A stretch of 11,189 bases of DNA from an uncultured Oscillospiraceae bacterium (GTDB taxonomy: Bacteria > Bacillota > Clostridia > Oscillospirales > Acutalibacteraceae). Below the pieces are notes generated by a model. That model made no database searches, was not told the DNA's origin, and was given only the letters and a program-made list of their open reading frames with translations. The stretch lies in NCBI GenBank assembly GCA_900540295.1, contig UQFM01000062.1:1-11189 (forward strand), read 5' to 3'. Positions 1 to 5,630 of the stretch are shown piece after piece. The position numbers were made by a program, and so were the translations under genes. Position 1 is the stretch's first letter. Each line of letters begins with the position of its first letter.

Positions 1-49
1 ACGAGATACTGATCGGTCTCGTGGGCTCGGAGATGTGTATAAGAGACAG
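1..49 (+). other. Illumina Nextera P7/i7 adapter (artefact)
   Basis: This is not genomic DNA. Bases 1-7 (ACGAGAT) match the end of the Illumina P7 oligo, 8-15 (ACTGATCG) sit where an 8-base i7 index belongs, 16-30 are the Nextera read-2 linker GTCTCGTGGGCTCGG, and 31-49 are the 19-bp Tn5 mosaic end AGATGTGTATAAGAGACAG. Genomic sequence starts at base 50. The same sequence, inverted, closes the contig at 11140-11189. Confidence 0.98.
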
Positions 50-151
50 GCCGTGTACGATGCGGAAAAACTGTTGGAAGCTGTAAAGCAGTATATTTTG
101 GAGCACCATACGGAAATCCTCGGTAATCCGCCCGAAGAGGAAGAATTCTGA
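50..151 (+). CDS. 3' end of an unidentified gene (partial)
   Basis: An open frame runs out of the adapter and ends at TGA 149-151, leaving 33 codons. The peptide starts AVYDAEKLLEAVKQYI and ends in an acidic tail, NPPEEEEF. It looks like a soluble amphipathic helix with a charged C-terminus. I do not recognise the family and the fragment is too short to assign one. It is read as genuine coding sequence because its frame and composition resemble the genes that follow and because it sits 66 bp upstream of rubrerythrin on the same strand. It could be in the same transcript. The 5' end was lost to the library, not to mutation. Confidence 0.5.
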   Translation, partial: AVYDAEKLLEAVKQYILEHHTEILGNPPEEEEF

Positions 152-204
152 TAGGTCGGGATATTTCTGCGTGCTTTGGAAATTCTATACATACAATGCA
201 AAAT

Positions 205-209
205 AGGAG
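205..209 (+). promoter_or_regulatory. Ribosome binding site fixing the rubrerythrin start
   Basis: AGGAG lies 8 nt before ATG 218-220. It supports this ATG over the in-frame TTG at 176, which would add 14 residues that rubrerythrins lack and has no Shine-Dalgarno sequence in front of it. Confidence 0.8.
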
Positions 210-217
210 TGTATGTA

Positions 218-757
218 ATGGATTTTAAAGGCAGTAAGACGGAAAAAAATCTGCTCGCCGCATTTGCGGGCGAGTCACAGGCAAAAACCAAATATGAATA
301 TTATGCCAAGCAGGCGCGAAACGACGGCTATGAACAGATGGCGGCGATTTTTGAAGAAACCGCCTACAATGAGGGACAGCATGCCAAATTGTGGTTCAAG
401 CAGTTAAACGGCGGAAAAATTCCGCCCACCGACGACAATCTGAAAGATGCGGCGGCGGGCGAACATTACGAGTGGAGTGAAATGTACAAAGAATTCGCCG
501 CTTGTGCCCGTGAAGAAGGCTTCGACGAATTGGCATTTCTGTTTGAAAGCGTTGCGAAAATTGAAAATCGGCATGAAACACGGTTTAACACACTGCGCCG
601 AAATTTGGAAGAGGGCATTGTATTTTCACGTACGGAAGAAGCCATTTGGCTGTGCCGAAACTGCGGACACGTGCATGTCGGCAAAAATGCACCGCTTGTT
701 TGCCCGACCTGCGGGCACGGGCAGGCGTATTTTGAAGTCATGTGTCAGAATTACTGA
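218..757 (+). CDS. rbr: Rubrerythrin (non-haem di-iron peroxidase)
   Basis: Predicted 179-aa cytosolic rubrerythrin, which reduces hydrogen peroxide to water in anaerobes using electrons passed through a rubredoxin-type centre. Residues 1 to about 135 form the four-helix ferritin-like domain with the expected di-iron ligands: E19 (AGESQAK), E52 and H55 (NEGQHAK), E82/E85 (GEHYEW) and E116/H119 (IENRHE). Residues 144-173 are the rubredoxin domain with paired cysteines C146/C149 (CRNCG) and C162/C165 (CPTCG). The length is typical and all key residues are present, so it should be functional. The coding sequence overlaps the end of the convergent XRE regulator by 20 bp, with no terminator visible between them. 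I saw no convincing PerR-type operator upstream. Family call is firm; physiological substrate is from family knowledge. Confidence 0.96.
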   Translation: MDFKGSKTEKNLLAAFAGESQAKTKYEYYAKQARNDGYEQMAAIFEETAYNEGQHAKLWFKQLNGGKIPPTDDNLKDAAAGEHYEWSEMYKEFAACAREEGFDELAFLFESVAKIENRHETRFNTLRRNLEEGIVFSRTEEAIWLCRNCGHVHVGKNAPLVCPTCGHGQAYFEVMCQNY

Positions 758-1355
758 TTTTCGCGCACTCTTTCTGCAGCAGCTGTTCACAGCTTGTAAT
801 CACGGTTTGAATACAAGCGGGTTTCGTTTCGGCGGTATGTGCCTGCCGCGGCTGTGCCGTACGCAGGTCGCCTTTCATCAGGCGGTTCATTAAAGCATCG
901 CTGAACGCCTCCGCCATATCATACGGCAGTGTAATCCATTCCCTCGGAATCACGCCCATGCGCCCTGCCTGCACGGCAACACGGTATATGGAAAGCGCGA
1001 AATAATTGCGGATTTGCTCTGCTGTACCGCCGACGGCGGAAATGCTGTCATTGAGCATGGTCGCCGCACGAAACAGCGTCGCTGTGCGGAATTCCAAATC
1101 CTGTGCGGTATCGTGGTCGTCGAAGGTTTCGGCAAAATCGCTGTGCCGCACATCGCTTATACCCAGCAAATAGTCGCAGCTCACATCGTAAAGCGCCGCG
1201 GCTTTACATACAAACGACAAGCCGCATTCCCGAATCCCCTTCTCATAGTGTGATAAAAGTGCGGCAGATACGCCCAGTCTTGCCGCCGCTTCTTTCTGCG
1301 TAAACCCATTTTCCTTCCGCAAAGCCGTGAGGCGTTTCGGAAATAAATCCAGCAT
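738..1355 (-). CDS. XRE-family transcriptional regulator
   Basis: A 205-aa protein. Residues 5 to about 62 form a canonical Cro/C1-type helix-turn-helix: RLTALRKENGFTQKEAAARL, then GVSAALLSHYEKG and a third helix region ending YLLGIS. The remaining 140 or so residues are mostly helical, rich in Ala and Arg, and resemble no effector domain I can name; they could serve in dimerisation or ligand sensing. ATG 1353-1355 fits the usual N-terminus of this domain (LFPKRLTALR), though the Shine-Dalgarno is weak (GAAGTGG). It is transcribed away from the histidine-phosphatase gene, from a promoter at 1396-1424, and runs tail to tail into rubrerythrin. It may regulate itself and the divergent gene. No evidence ties it to oxidative stress beyond position. 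Confidence 0.88.
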   Translation of the reverse strand: MLDLFPKRLTALRKENGFTQKEAAARLGVSAALLSHYEKGIRECGLSFVCKAAALYDVSCDYLLGISDVRHSDFAETFDDHDTAQDLEFRTATLFRAATMLNDSISAVGGTAEQIRNYFALSIYRVAVQAGRMGVIPREWITLPYDMAEAFSDALMNRLMKGDLRTAQPRQAHTAETKPACIQTVITSCEQLLQKECAKISNSDT

Positions 1356-1395
1356 TCGACCACTTCATTTCTACTATCTGTATTTTTATTTTGTA

Positions 1396-1424
1396 ATTAT
1401 AGCATAAAATCAACAGTTTGTATA
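1396..1424 (-). promoter_or_regulatory. Promoter for the XRE regulator
   Basis: Read on the minus strand: -35 TATACA (1424-1419, four of six to TTGACA), 17-bp spacer, -10 TATAAT (1401-1396) preceded by TGC, giving an extended -10 box. The expected start lies about 30 nt before the gene. Confidence 0.65.
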
Positions 1425-1432
1425 GAATATAC
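1420..1432. promoter_or_regulatory. Small palindrome, candidate operator
   Basis: GTATA-gaa-TATAC is a perfect 5-bp inverted repeat with a 3-bp centre. It overlaps the -35 region of the XRE promoter and lies 24 bp before the divergent gene's ATG. XRE regulators often bind short palindromes of this size next to their own gene. The region is AT-rich, so chance is a real alternative. Confidence 0.35.
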
Positions 1433-1455
1433 CGTTATAAAATAAAGGAGCTTTT

Positions 1456-2151
1456 ATGAAAACATATCAGATTCATTTAATTCGGCATGCCACTACCGAA
1501 GGAAATCTGGCGGGTCAGTACATAGGGCATACCGACATGGATGCAACCGAAGCAGGATTGCGGCAAATTGACGATTTGAAAGAAGAATACGGCGGGTACC
1601 CGGAAGTAGACGCCGTATTTTCCAGTCCGCTGAAACGGTGTCTGCAAACGGCAAAACGGATTTATCCCGATAAAGAACCAATTGTAATGGAAGGGCTTTC
1701 CGAATATGACTTCGGTGAATTTGAAGGCAAAACCGCGGATGAACTGAAGGACGAAGAAGCCTTTCAAACCTGGCTTGCAGGCACACGCCCCGAAACGCCG
1801 CTGCCGTTCGGAGAAAGCCAAATCGGATTCAATACGCGCATCTGTGAAACCTTTATGAAAATTGTCAACGGTATTTTGCAGTCGGGCGTGAAAAGCACGG
1901 CTGTCGTTACGCACGGCGGCGTGATTATGGCGCTGATGGCGGCATTCGCTATGCCCGAAGCGCCGATGCACGAATGGCTCACGCCGAATGCGTGCGGGTA
2001 CACGCTTCGTCTCGACCCGTCGCTGTTCATGAAATCCGGCAAGCTGGAAGCCTTTGCGGAATGCCCCGCTTTGCCGCTGTCCGAAGCGGATGAACGCGCA
2101 CTTTGGGACTGGTACCCGTCGGATGATTTAGATATTCCGAAAGGATTTTAA
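1456..2151 (+). CDS. Histidine phosphatase family protein (phosphoglycerate mutase-like)
   Basis: A 231-aa member of the histidine phosphatase superfamily (GpmB/CobC-like branch). The phosphoryl-accepting histidine is H11 in LIRHATTEGN. Other conserved sites are R61 in SSPLKRCLQT, the acidic residue region DFGEFEGKT (E89 and neighbours) and the second catalytic histidine H153 in VVTHGG. The core ends near residue 185, and a tail of about 45 residues rich in acidic and aromatic positions follows (ending YPSDDLDIPKGF), a little longer than minimal family members. AAAGGAG (1444-1450) is spaced correctly before ATG 1456. The Dabb gene follows 37 bp downstream, probably in the same transcript. Substrate cannot be told from sequence; adenosylcobalamin/alpha-ribazole phosphatase and broad-specificity phosphatase are both possible. 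Confidence 0.9.
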   Translation: MKTYQIHLIRHATTEGNLAGQYIGHTDMDATEAGLRQIDDLKEEYGGYPEVDAVFSSPLKRCLQTAKRIYPDKEPIVMEGLSEYDFGEFEGKTADELKDEEAFQTWLAGTRPETPLPFGESQIGFNTRICETFMKIVNGILQSGVKSTAVVTHGGVIMALMAAFAMPEAPMHEWLTPNACGYTLRLDPSLFMKSGKLEAFAECPALPLSEADERALWDWYPSDDLDIPKGF

Positions 2152-2188
2152 TGCTGTAAAAGACAAAAAATCTGTACGAGGTAATCTT

Positions 2189-2497
2189 ATGCTCAAACAT
2201 ATTTTATTCTGGCAGTTCTCCGATGCGGTAACGGAAGAAAACCGCGCGGCAGTGCTTAAAAAGCTTTCCGATTCAGTCAAAAACTTAGAAGGGAAAATCG
2301 ACGGACTGCTGTCCTGTGAAATCGGTGAGAACATTGTCGGCACGGACTGTGACTTTGTTTTTTATGCGACCTTTGCGTCTTTAGAGGCACTGCAAAACTT
2401 CCAAAACCATCCCCTGCACGTCGCACACAAGCAAATGGCGGCGCCGTTTGTAAAAAACCGTTTGGCGGCAGATTATTATACGGACGAGCCGCAATGA
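2189..2497 (+). CDS. Dabb (stress-responsive alpha/beta barrel) domain protein
   Basis: A 102-aa single-domain protein of the dimeric alpha/beta-barrel (Dabb) family. Typical marks are the N-terminal strand MLKHILFWQF, the helix that follows (ENRAAVLKKLSDSVKNLEGK), the GLLSCEIGENI strand, the DFVFYATFASLEALQNFQNH segment and the HxxH-like region near HPLHVAHKQ. Family members are small homodimers; some are stress-induced, others catalyse ring or cyclisation chemistry, and most have no known activity. It probably shares a transcript with the upstream phosphatase gene (37 bp gap). A modest Shine-Dalgarno (GAGG, 2178-2181) precedes ATG 2189. No clear terminator follows, but a new promoter starts at 2522. 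Confidence 0.88.
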   Translation: MLKHILFWQFSDAVTEENRAAVLKKLSDSVKNLEGKIDGLLSCEIGENIVGTDCDFVFYATFASLEALQNFQNHPLHVAHKQMAAPFVKNRLAADYYTDEPQ

Positions 2498-2521
2498 ATC
2501 ATTAAATTTTTCCAAATTCTA

Positions 2522-2550
2522 TTGAATTTTTCAGGGAAATATTGTATAAT
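2522..2550 (+). promoter_or_regulatory. Sigma-A-type promoter for the lysoplasmalogenase-MscS-YhcH operon
   Basis: -35 TTGAAT (2522-2527), 17-bp spacer, perfect -10 TATAAT (2545-2550). The predicted start near 2557 gives a leader of about 70 nt that contains the hairpin at 2565-2606. Confidence 0.8.
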
Positions 2551-2564
2551 ATGTAACAGCATCA

Positions 2565-2606
2565 GGCTGAAATCGGATAGGGCAAAAGCCGCATCGGGTT
2601 TCAGCC
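2565..2606 (+). promoter_or_regulatory. Structured 5' leader hairpin
   Basis: A 42-nt inverted repeat sits between the promoter and the ribosome binding site. The outer stem is GGCTGAAA (2565-2572) with TTTCAGCC (2599-2606), 8 perfect pairs. Inside are GAT/ATC and GGC/GCC helices separated by small internal loops and capped by an AAAA tetraloop. It is followed by A5T5 (2607-2616) and then AGGAG (2617-2621), which is outside the hairpin. The T run is not directly adjacent to the stem, so a standard terminator is unlikely. I do not recognise it as a known riboswitch class. It could stabilise mRNA, attenuate transcription or bind a protein or ligand. Confidence 0.6.
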
Positions 2607-2628
2607 AAAAATTTTTAGGAGTGGTTTT

Positions 2629-3321
2629 GTGTATTGGGCGTTACTTGTAATCGGGATTCTTGCGATTGTTGTGTTTTTGGTACTCCGCGTCAAACGCGGC
2701 GGCATTGCGGCACTGTATGCGAAAGCGGTGGCAAGCCTATGCTTTATCGCCACGGCGGTGGCGGCAACCAATGAGAACCGCAGTTTTCTCGGGTTTGGCT
2801 CCTTTATGACCATCGGTCTTGTCTGCGGTCTCTTAGGCGATGTGTGGCTCGACCTAAAATGGATTTACTTACAGGATAAGGATTCTTACTTATATTCGGG
2901 CTTCATTTTCTTCCTGCTCGGGCATATCTGCTTTATCACCGCCGTCTTTAATGCAAGCCCTTACACCCCCTTGTCTGCCGTGATTGCGGCAGCCGCGGCG
3001 CTCGTAATCGCTGTTATCGCTATTCTTTTGGAAAAACCGCTGAAAATGCGTTACGGCAAATTCAAGTGGATTGTGTTTTTGTATTCTCTCACGCTTTCCA
3101 TGACCATGACTATGGCAATGGTCACCGCCGTAATCACACATTTCCAAACGATGTGGGTTGTCATGTCTGTCGGCGGTCTGCTCTTTTTACTGTCCGATTT
3201 GGTGCTTTCGGGCATGTATTTCGGCGAGGGCAAAAATACAAAATTCAACGTCGTTCTCAATCACTCTCTGTATTATGCCGCACAGTTCATTATGGCGGCC
3301 ACCGTACTTTTTGCGAAATAA
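2629..3321 (+). CDS. Lysoplasmalogenase family protein (YhhN/TMEM86)
   Basis: A 230-aa integral membrane protein with about eight predicted transmembrane segments. Family marks are GLVCGLLGDVWLDL (near residues 63-76), FFLLGHICFITAVF, the SVGGLLFLLSDLVL motif and the C-terminal NHSLYYAAQFIMAA. The paired aspartates in the LGD and LSD motifs are those thought to be important in this family. Characterised relatives hydrolyse the vinyl-ether bond of lysoplasmalogen, releasing an aldehyde and a glycerophospho head group. That fits an anaerobe with plasmalogen lipids, but activity here is inferred. The start is GTG 2629-2631, supported by AGGAG 7 nt before it and by the leading hydrophobic segment (MYWALLVIGILAIVVFLVL). 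First gene of an operon with the MscS channel 9 bp downstream. Confidence 0.88.
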   Translation: MYWALLVIGILAIVVFLVLRVKRGGIAALYAKAVASLCFIATAVAATNENRSFLGFGSFMTIGLVCGLLGDVWLDLKWIYLQDKDSYLYSGFIFFLLGHICFITAVFNASPYTPLSAVIAAAAALVIAVIAILLEKPLKMRYGKFKWIVFLYSLTLSMTMTMAMVTAVITHFQTMWVVMSVGGLLFLLSDLVLSGMYFGEGKNTKFNVVLNHSLYYAAQFIMAATVLFAK

Positions 3322-3330
3322 AGGAAAACT

Positions 3331-4161
3331 ATGGATAAACTGCATGAAATTTTAGAATATTCCGTCGGCAATTTTACCGTGGGTAAAATCCTCGGCGCAG
3401 TCGTCGCTTTTGTCATCTGCTACCTTTTAATGCGCTTGATTCGTCGGCTTTTTGACCGTTTGCTGGCACGTTTCTCTTTAGACGCCACACTGCAAAAGAT
3501 TCTGAAAGCCGTTGTTCGGCTGATTTTGTGGTTCGTCACGGCAATGATTGTCATTGAAACGCTGGGCGTTTCGGTAACTTCTATGCTGGCGGCATTTTCC
3601 GTGGTCGGTTTGGCGGCGTCGCTTGCCGTGCAGGATTCTTTGTCCAACTGCGCAGGCGGCATTATGATTTTGGTCACCAAGCCGTTTAAAATCGGCGATT
3701 ACATTGAGATTGACGACGTCAGCGGCACGGTGGAGATGATTCATCTGATTCACACGCGCATCACAACCGTAGACAACAAAATGATTTATGTGCCGAACAG
3801 CAAAATTATTGCTGCCAAAATCGTCAATTACACCACGCAGGAAAAACGGCGGGTGGATTTGGAAATCTCCGCATCTTACGACGCGCCGCTGGAGACGGTT
3901 CGCGAGGCACTGCTCGCGGCGGTGGACGCGGTCGGTCTGTTTGAAGAAACGCCTGCGCCGCCGTTTGCCGCTGTGCTTTCCTATGACGACAGCAGTATTC
4001 GCTATGTTGTGCGCGCATGGGTCAAAACCGCCGCGTATTGGGACGCACGCTTTGCATTACTTGCACAAATCAAAACGGAATTTGACGCACGGCATGTGGA
4101 AATGACCTACAACCACTTAAATGTACACATGATTGCAGAAAGAGAGGGTGCAGACAAGTGA
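3331..4161 (+). CDS. Mechanosensitive ion channel, MscS family (small conductance)
   Basis: A 276-aa inner-membrane channel. Predicted TM1 is near residues 16-38, TM2 near 58-80 and the pore helix TM3 near 83-113, where the small-residue pattern (AAFSVVGLAASLAVQD, then NCAGGIMILVTKPF) is the MscS hallmark. The beta domain begins with KIGDYIEIDDVSGTVE and continues through YVPNSKI; residues from about 180 form the cytosolic alpha/beta cage. The length is close to E. coli MscS, so it should be a complete minimal channel that opens under membrane tension in hypo-osmotic shock. AAAGGA precedes ATG 3331. Its last codons overlap the next gene by 4 bp (GTGA), which indicates translational coupling. 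Confidence 0.95.
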   Translation: MDKLHEILEYSVGNFTVGKILGAVVAFVICYLLMRLIRRLFDRLLARFSLDATLQKILKAVVRLILWFVTAMIVIETLGVSVTSMLAAFSVVGLAASLAVQDSLSNCAGGIMILVTKPFKIGDYIEIDDVSGTVEMIHLIHTRITTVDNKMIYVPNSKIIAAKIVNYTTQEKRRVDLEISASYDAPLETVREALLAAVDAVGLFEETPAPPFAAVLSYDDSSIRYVVRAWVKTAAYWDARFALLAQIKTEFDARHVEMTYNHLNVHMIAEREGADK

Positions 4162-4619
4162 TTTTAGACGTTCTTCAAAATCTGCCGCAGTATGCGGAAA
4201 ACAACCGCTTGCTTCTGTCAGCATACGATTTTATTCAGGCGTACAAAAAGCATCCGCTTGCATGCGGACGCTATGAAATAGACGGAGACAGATGCTTTGC
4301 GTTTGTGCAAAGCTATGAAACGGTATCCGCCGATAAAGATTACGAAATGCATGAGCGGTACATGGATTTACAGTATGTGGTTTCGGGCACGGAAAAAATG
4401 TTTTGGACCTCAATAGACGGTATACATTGCACCGCGCCGTTGGATACACAGAAAGACATCGCCTTTTACACCGAAAAAGACGGCGCTGCGCCCTGCGAAT
4501 TATCGGTACATGCAGACGAATTCGTCATATTTTATCCGCAGGAGCCGCACAAACCGGGTTGCTTCGTAACCGCGCCCGAAACGGTTCGGAAAATCGTTGT
4601 GAAAATTCGAAAAGACTGA
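4158..4619 (+). CDS. YhcH/YjgK/YiaL family protein
   Basis: A 153-aa protein of the YhcH/YjgK/YiaL (DUF386, EbgC-related) family, a cupin-like beta fold. Diagnostic segments are the N-terminal MILDVLQNL, the metal/sugar-site strand EMHERYMDLQYVVSGTE (with H65, D70) and FVIFYPQEPHKPG (H131). E. coli relatives act on the anomers of sugars, for example sialic acid, or form the small subunit of evolved beta-galactosidase. The substrate here is unknown, as no sugar catabolism genes are nearby. GTG 4158-4160 is used as the start because it fits the family N-terminus, overlaps the MscS stop as GTGA, and has a GAGAGGG Shine-Dalgarno upstream. Last gene of the operon; a strong hairpin follows 6 bp after its stop. 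Confidence 0.92.
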   Translation: MILDVLQNLPQYAENNRLLLSAYDFIQAYKKHPLACGRYEIDGDRCFAFVQSYETVSADKDYEMHERYMDLQYVVSGTEKMFWTSIDGIHCTAPLDTQKDIAFYTEKDGAAPCELSVHADEFVIFYPQEPHKPGCFVTAPETVRKIVVKIRKD

Positions 4620-4625
4620 CCGAAA

Positions 4626-4666
4626 ACGGATGAAACGCGTAGGATATGCGTTTCATCCGTATTTTT
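4626..4666 (+). terminator. Rho-independent terminator after the YhcH-family gene
   Basis: A perfect 13-bp inverted repeat, ACGGATGAAACGC (4626-4638) and GCGTTTCATCCGT (4648-4660), with a 9-nt loop, followed by ATTTTT (4661-4666). It lies only 20 bp before the next ATG and leaves no room for a promoter in between. It may therefore be a leaky terminator or attenuator for the methyltransferase gene. Confidence 0.8.
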
Positions 4667-4685
4667 CAAAGAACGGAGAACGCCT

Positions 4686-5444
4686 ATGAACGAAACCAAA
4701 TTTGACGGCAAAGGCGAAATTTACGCGCAGTTTCGCCCGTCTTATCCGCAGACCTGTATAGACGCGCTGTTTGCACACCTGCATTGGACACAAGATGACG
4801 TGCTTGCCGATATCGGCGCGGGCACGGGCAAGCTGACACAACTGCTTCTGGAAAAAGGCTGTACCGTCTACGCCGTAGAACCGAACAGCGATATGCGCCG
4901 AATTGCCGAAGAAAAGCTGTCGGCTTTGCCGAAGTTTCTCTCCGTAAACGGCACAGCGGAACACACAGCCCTGCCCCCGGAAAGCGTGCACGGCATTACC
5001 GCCGCACAGGCGTTTCACTGGTTTGACCGCACCGCTTTTCGCAAGGAATGTCAGCGAATTTTAAAACCGGGCGGTTCCGTTGTTCTGATTTGGAACAGCC
5101 GCGACGAAAGTTCTGCATTGGTGCAGGAAAATGACCGTATCAATCGCTTATACTGTCCGAATTTCAAAGGCTTTTCGGGCGGAATGCGCGGTGCGCGGCA
5201 GTCGGGTGAATTTTCCGACTTCTTCCGAAACGGTGCATATCAAACTCTGCAATTCGACTTTCCGCTGTATTTTGATATGCAGGGCTTTGTGGGGCGAAAT
5301 CTGTCTGCATCCTATGCGCCGAAGCCCACGGATGCGGCTTATAACGACTATGTGGCGGCACTGCAAGCCGTGTTCGGAAAATATGCGGAAAACAACAGAC
5401 TTTGCATGCCGAACTTTACGCAATGCTATATCGGGCAGGTTTAA
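4686..5444 (+). CDS. Class I SAM-dependent methyltransferase
   Basis: A 252-aa soluble Rossmann-fold methyltransferase. Motif I is DIGAGTGKL (42-50) for SAM binding. E65 in VYAVEPN sits at the end of strand beta-2, where it would hold the ribose hydroxyls. Motif II/III features are AEHTALP, HGITAAQAFHWFD and ILKPGGSVVLIW. The N-terminal FDGKGEIYAQFRPSYP is the pattern seen in Methyltransf_11/25 proteins of the trans-aconitate/Crg1-like type, so a small-molecule substrate is more likely than protein or RNA; none can be named. CGGAG (4674-4678) precedes ATG 4686. The gene lies just after a terminator-like hairpin with no visible promoter of its own, so it probably depends on read-through or on a promoter inside the upstream gene. 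Confidence 0.92.
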   Translation: MNETKFDGKGEIYAQFRPSYPQTCIDALFAHLHWTQDDVLADIGAGTGKLTQLLLEKGCTVYAVEPNSDMRRIAEEKLSALPKFLSVNGTAEHTALPPESVHGITAAQAFHWFDRTAFRKECQRILKPGGSVVLIWNSRDESSALVQENDRINRLYCPNFKGFSGGMRGARQSGEFSDFFRNGAYQTLQFDFPLYFDMQGFVGRNLSASYAPKPTDAAYNDYVAALQAVFGKYAENNRLCMPNFTQCYIGQV

Positions 5445-5447
5445 TTC

Positions 5448-5499
5448 AAGGGGCAGATGCGTCTGCCCCTTGCCGCTTTCCGTTTCGCAAGCGTTTTTT
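5448..5499 (+). terminator. Terminator region after the methyltransferase
   Basis: A perfect 10-bp stem, AAGGGGCAGA (5448-5457) and TCTGCCCCTT (5462-5471), with a TGCG loop, begins 3 bp after the stop codon. It is not directly followed by a T run. A second, weaker stem, CGCTT (5474-5478) and AAGCG (5489-5493), runs into TTTTTT (5494-5499). The pair probably acts as the terminator. Confidence 0.6.
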
Positions 5500-5566
5500 C
5501 AACGTGTATGCACAAAACATTCACAAAAAATCCCGCAAAAAAGTTTAAAATTTTCTGTATTTTTTC

Positions 5567-5595
5567 TTTTCATTTATTCGTTTTTTTGCTATAAT
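5567..5595 (+). promoter_or_regulatory. Promoter of the PurF-like gene
   Basis: -35 TTTTCA (5567-5572), 17-bp spacer, -10 TATAAT (5590-5595) with TGC directly before it (extended -10). The flanks are very AT-rich. The predicted start is near 5602, giving a leader of about 30 nt with no obvious PurR box or riboswitch. Confidence 0.75.
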
Positions 5596-5630
5596 GAATT
5601 TTGTAATTTTTTTGGACAGGCGGAGATTAT

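Noticed and set aside
192..197. TACAAT as a -10 box for rubrerythrin
   Set aside because: The nearest -35-like TTGGAA (176-181) is only 10 bp away, too short a spacer, so no promoter is called.
176..217. TTG start extending rubrerythrin by 14 residues
   Set aside because: No ribosome binding site, and the added residues do not fit the family. ATG 218 with AGGAG is clearly better.
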